Source: Triparma columacea (taxonomy: Eukaryota > Sar > Bolidophyceae > Parmales > Triparmaceae). Taken from it: DNA of 10,702 nt. A model generated the notes under the pieces. It worked only from the letters and a program-made list of their open reading frames with translations. It did not search any database and was not told the DNA's origin. The translations under genes and the position numbers were made by a program. Shown piece after piece: positions 7,485 through 10,702 of the stretch. The DNA is taken from assembly GCA_030267965.1 (NCBI GenBank), contig BRYA01000387.1:4137-14838 (forward strand), written 5' to 3'. Position 1 is the stretch's first letter; each line of letters begins with the position of its first letter.

Positions 7485-10400
7485 CTACTCTGAGGTGCAA
7501 TTGTTTTGGCCCTGTACGTACTTTCCGGAGCCAGAGGTGGTGCCACTAGGGCAATCAATACATGGTCCGTTAGTGTCGGGTTCCAGAGTAGTTCCTGGTG
7601 GTTTGCCGGAGTTAGTGAACATGCCAGTAAAAAAATCGACATTGCATATGTTCCAGCCTCTGACGTCCTTGTTAAAGGCAGTTGCGCCATTGAACATATA
7701 AAACATGTTAGAGACGCTCGAGACATCCCAACTCCCAATATCCTGGTTGAAGTCTACTGCCAAACTGCGTTTATTTCAATGCCGAGTGCAGATGTGCGAG
7801 ATGAGATTTGCGTGTGCGTGTGTCAATGTTAGAATGAGAAGCGAGTGTATTACTCAATATAGAATGCCGCAAAGATAACACGCAAACTACGTAGACCTCA
7901 TCTCCAAAGCATCACTCAATACTCACTAGAACATTTGCTGCATGTTAGCGACACTCGAGACATCCCAATACCCAATATCCTGGTTGAACTTCTGCGCTGG
8001 ACTGCGTTTTGTTCAATGCCGAGTGGAGATGTGCGAGATGTGATTTGCGTGTGCGTTTGTGAATGTTAGAATCAGAAGCGAGTATATTACTTAATATAGA
8101 ATGCAGCAAAGATAGCACGCAAACAACGAAGACAACCACTCCAAAGCATCACTCAATACTCACCCAAACATACGAGCCATGTTAGTGACACTCGAGACAT
8201 CCCAACTCCCAATATCCTGGTTGAAGTCCTTTGCCTGACTGCGTTGGATTCAATGCCGAGTGGTGATGTGCAAGATTAGATTTGCGTGTGCGTGTGTGAA
8301 TGTTAGAATGAGAAGCGAGTATAATACTTAATATAGAATGCAGCAAAGATAGCACGCGAACCACGAAGACCTCATCTCCAAAGCATCTCTCAATACTCAC
8401 TTGAACATAAACTTCATGTCAGTGACACTTGAGACATTCCAGCTCCCAATATTCTGGTTGAATTTGGTCGCGAAACTGCGTTGAATTCAATGTCGAGAGG
8501 AGATGTGCGAGATGAGATTTGCGTGTGTGAATGTTAGAATGAGTAGCGAGCATATTACTTAAAATATAATACAGCAAAGATAACACGCAAACCACGAAGA
8601 CCTCATCTCCAAAGCATCACTCAATACTCACCCGAGCATTTCCTTCATGTTAGTGACACTCGAGACATCCCAATACCCAATATCCTGGTTGAAGACTTCT
8701 GCGTTACTGCGTTGAATTCAATGCCGAGTGGAGTTGTGCGAGATGAGATTTGCGTGTGCGTGTGTGAATGTTAGAATGAAAAGCGAGTATATTACTTAAA
8801 ATAGAATGCAGCAAAGATAGCACGCAAACCACCTTGACCTCATCTCCAAAAGCATCTCTCAATACTCACTTGAACATACCCTGCATGTTAGTGACACTGG
8901 AGACATTCCAACTCCCAATATCCTGGTTGAAGACTTCTGCGCCACTGCATTTGATTTAATGCCGAGTGGAGAAGTGCGAAATAAGATTTGCGTGTGCGTG
9001 TGTGAATGTTAGAATGAGAAGCGAGAATATTGTTTAAAATATAATACAGCAAAGATAAAACGCAAACCACGAAGACCACCAAAGCATCTCTCAATACTCA
9101 CTAGAACATATCCTTTACGTTTGTGACACTCGAGACATCCCAACTCCCAATGTTCTTGTTGAAGACTTCTGCGTTACTGCGTTTAATTCAATGCCGAGTG
9201 GAGATGCGCGAGATTAGATTTGCGTGTGCGTGTGTGAATGTTAGAATGTGAAGCGAGTGTATTACTTAAAATAGAATGCAGCAAAGATAACACGCAAACC
9301 ACGAAGATCTCATTTCCAAAGCATCTCACAATACTCACAAGAACATATAAGACATGTCAGTGACACTCGAGACATCCCATCCGCTGATGTCGTCGTTGAA
9401 TGCAGATTTGCTAGCGAATGCCCACGACATGTCAGTGACATCCTTTGTGCACCTGCACAGCCAGCGATTTAATTTGGGTCCGCAAGGGGCGTATTGCCGA
9501 GAGGAGAATATAAGGGTTAGTTGTTACTGGGGCTTCGTTGTCCCGTCCTAATTTGTCCGCCTGCCCACCACATAGCCCCCTCTGCATTTTCTCTACTCGC
9601 TCGTTCTTCCAACTACTTACCAGTCCGTGATGCTGCCGTATGTGCTTGTCGCACTGGTAGGATCAGAAAACCAGACAGCAAGTGCCTTTCTGAAGCTACA
9701 ATCGTCGAGGCAAGGTGGAAAAGGCACGGGATTGGGCGCAGGAGTAGGTGATGCAGTAGGCGATGCAGTGGGCGATGCAGTAGGCGATGCCGTAGGCGAT
9801 GCCGTAGGCGATGCAGTAGGACTAGCAGTAGGCGATGCCGTAGGACTAGCAGTAGGCGATGCTGTAGGCGATGCCGTAGGACTAGCAGTAGGCGATGCTG
9901 TAGGCGATGCCGTAGGACTAGCAGTTGGCGATGACGTAGGCGATGCTGTAGGACTAGCAGTAGGCGATGCTGTAGGCGATGCCGTAGGACTAGCAGTAGG
10001 CGATGCAGTAGGCGATGCCGTAGGACTAGCAGTAGGCGATGCAGTAGGACTAGCAGTAGGCGATGCCGTAGGCGATGCCGTAGGACTAGCAGTAGGCGAT
10101 GCCGTAGGACTAGCAGTAGGTGATGCCGTAGGACTAGCAGTAGGCGATGCAGTAGGCGATGCCGTAGGACTAGCAGTAGGCGATGGCGTGGGACTAGTAG
10201 TAGGCGATGCAGTAGGCGATGGCGTTGGCGATGCCGTAGGACTAGCAGTAGGCGATGCCGTAGGACTAGTAGTAGGCGATGCAGTAGGCGATGGCGTTGG
10301 TGATGCCGTAGGACTGGCAGTAGGTGATGCCGTAGGACTAGCAGTAGGCGCGGGAGTGGGTGCAGGCGTTGGGCTGTCAGTTGGCTGTGGAGTTGTGGGC

Positions 10401-10702
10401 GCAAGCGTAGGCAAAGGAGTGGGCGCGGGAGTGGGTGCAGGTGTCGGGCACGCGGGAGTGGGTGCAGGTGTCGGGCACGTTAGGATCGGGCACGTTGGCT
10501 GCGGAGTTGTGGGCGCAAGCGTAGGTGCAGGAGTAGTCGCGGGAGTGGGTGCAGGCGTTGGGCTGTCAGTGGGCCCAGTGAATTCCATGGCGCACGTGCA
10601 CGTGCAGTTGCCGGGGAAGTAGCTCCACTGCGAGGTAGCAGTGCCGGGGCCGCAGTTCCTGTTTTTGACTTGGTTGAAAGTAGCTGCGTCGTCCTGGTTG
10701 TT
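7485..10702 (-). CDS. DUF285 (BspA-like surface repeat) protein with Pro/Thr/Ser stalk (5'-partial, nine visible exons)
   Basis: Exons in transcript order: beyond 10702 to 9621, 9452-9339, 9176-9102, 8944-8870, 8706-8632, 8475-8401, 8238-8164, 8001-7927 and 7764-7485. All introns are phase 2 with GTGAGT donors (GTAAGT for the first) and CAG acceptors. The visible coding length is 1926 nt, 641 residues plus TAG; the frame is open to the right edge, so the N-terminus is missing. Order of parts: a Cys-rich piece (NCGPGT...CTCTCAMEF), about 270 residues of TPAP and SPTA repeats, a lead-in [20 protein letters not shown]...YGSITDW, then DUF285 repeats of about 25 residues (consensus [25 protein letters not shown]), ending in a tail with four cysteines. 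Six repeats are each exactly one 75-nt exon; exon 9452-9339 and the last exon carry extra repeat units without introns. DUF285 and the related 26-residue surface repeat form solenoids in surface proteins of mycoplasmas, Listeria and many algae. The stalk is likely O-glycosylated. A cell-surface or wall role is inferred; ligand unknown. The true 3' end could lie further on if an unseen donor is used, but the TAG at 7485 closes the frame simply. Confidence 0.85.
7765..9338 (-). repeat. Tandem exon-intron cassette array (~237-bp unit, 7 introns and 6 exons)
   Basis: Seven introns (9177-9338, 8945-9101, 8707-8869, 8476-8631, 8239-8400, 8002-8163, 7765-7926; lengths 162, 157, 163, 156, 162, 162, 162) are clear copies of one another over their whole length. 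Shared landmarks on the transcribed strand are GTGAGTATTGAG at the 5' end, TTTGCGTG, CTTCTCATTCTAACATT, ACGCAAATCTCATCT and CGGCATTGAA before the CAG. They alternate with six 75-nt exons that are also copies. Starts of successive units are about 230-238 bp apart. The intron before exon 9452-9339 (9453-9620, 168 nt) does not share these landmarks. Confidence 0.92.
9743..10349 (-). repeat. 12-bp minisatellite coding (SPTA)n stalk
   Basis: About 50 tandem 12-bp units, in frame, code Ala-Ser-Pro-Thr with occasional Ala to Pro or Thr changes. Two main unit types alternate: GCATCGCCTACT and GCTAGTCCTACG. They differ at five of twelve bases yet code the same four residues. There is no stop or frameshift across about 600 bp. 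The complementary strand is also open throughout and reads Val-Gly-Asp-Ala-rich, which is a by-product of the repeat. Confidence 0.9.
10191..10334 (-). repeat. 72-bp higher-order direct duplication within the minisatellite
   Basis: Positions 10191-10262 and 10263-10334 are adjacent copies of a 72-bp block (six 12-bp units) with three base differences by eye. In protein they give two copies of a 24-residue block containing [15 protein letters not shown]. This is typical of unequal exchange or slippage. Confidence 0.8.
10350..10570 (-). repeat. 32-bp direct repeats 189 bp apart in the Pro/Thr stalk
   Basis: An identical 32-bp segment lies at 10350-10381 and 10539-10570. A second pair (about 10382-10410 and 10497-10525) codes [12 protein letters not shown]. 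Offsets are multiples of three, so the coding frame is kept. Here the repeats code TPAP rather than SPTA. Confidence 0.8.

Noticed and set aside
7765..9338. Array introns as independent introner insertions
   Set aside because: The neighbouring exons are copies too and every intron is at the same codon position, so joint duplication is simpler. Origin of the first intron as an introner remains open.
7700..9400. Regular ~237-bp repeats taken as a CRISPR array or satellite DNA
   Set aside because: The period is far too long for CRISPR. Each unit resolves into a 75-nt coding exon and a GT-AG intron that join in frame as DUF285 repeats.
9627..10622. Long + strand open frame rich in Val-Gly-Asp-Ala
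   Set aside because: It is the complement of the SPTA/TPAP minisatellite. The minus frame joins through a good donor to the DUF285 lead-in; the plus frame has no domain or context.

Overview
The window looks like nuclear DNA of a eukaryotic microalga, most probably a stramenopile (bolidophyte/Parmales, pelagophyte or diatom-like). This rests on short introns that restore reading frames exactly, almost always with GTGAG donors and CAG acceptors; on compact spacing with no operons; and on a gene built from DUF285-type surface repeats behind a Ser/Thr/Pro stalk, a style I associate with these algae. The lineage is an inference; no marker gene fixes it.

Left (1-2519, + strand): the 3' part of a leucine-rich-repeat (LRR) gene whose first exons lie off the left edge. 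Three visible exons join in frame. The last adds a response-regulator receiver domain, giving an LRR - charged linker - receiver protein. Middle (2704-5316, - strand): a complete five-exon gene for a membrane-anchored PhoD-like phosphatase of 628 residues; all four introns close in frame. It is convergent with the LRR gene (184 bp between stops) and divergent from the next gene (364 bp between starts).

Right of centre (5681-6916, + strand): a single-exon tRNA 2-selenouridine synthase (MnmH/SelU) with an N-terminal targeting-like extension, unusual in a eukaryote. Right (7485 to beyond 10702, - strand): the 3' part of a surface-type DUF285 repeat gene. Reading 5' to 3' it holds a Cys-rich piece, a long Pro/Thr/Ser stalk coded by a 12-bp minisatellite, a DUF285 lead-in, six 75-nt exons each coding one 25-residue repeat, and a terminal exon. 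The seven introns among these repeats are near copies of one another (156-163 bp), so exon and intron have been duplicated together as a cassette of about 237 bp.

The four genes do not form a pathway. The phosphatase and the DUF285 protein both look like exported or surface proteins, the selenouridine synthase an organellar tRNA-modifying enzyme, and the LRR-receiver an intracellular signalling protein. The strongest candidate for something undescribed is the cassette array: symmetric exons, introns that look more alike than the exons they separate, and variation concentrated at a few repeat positions.
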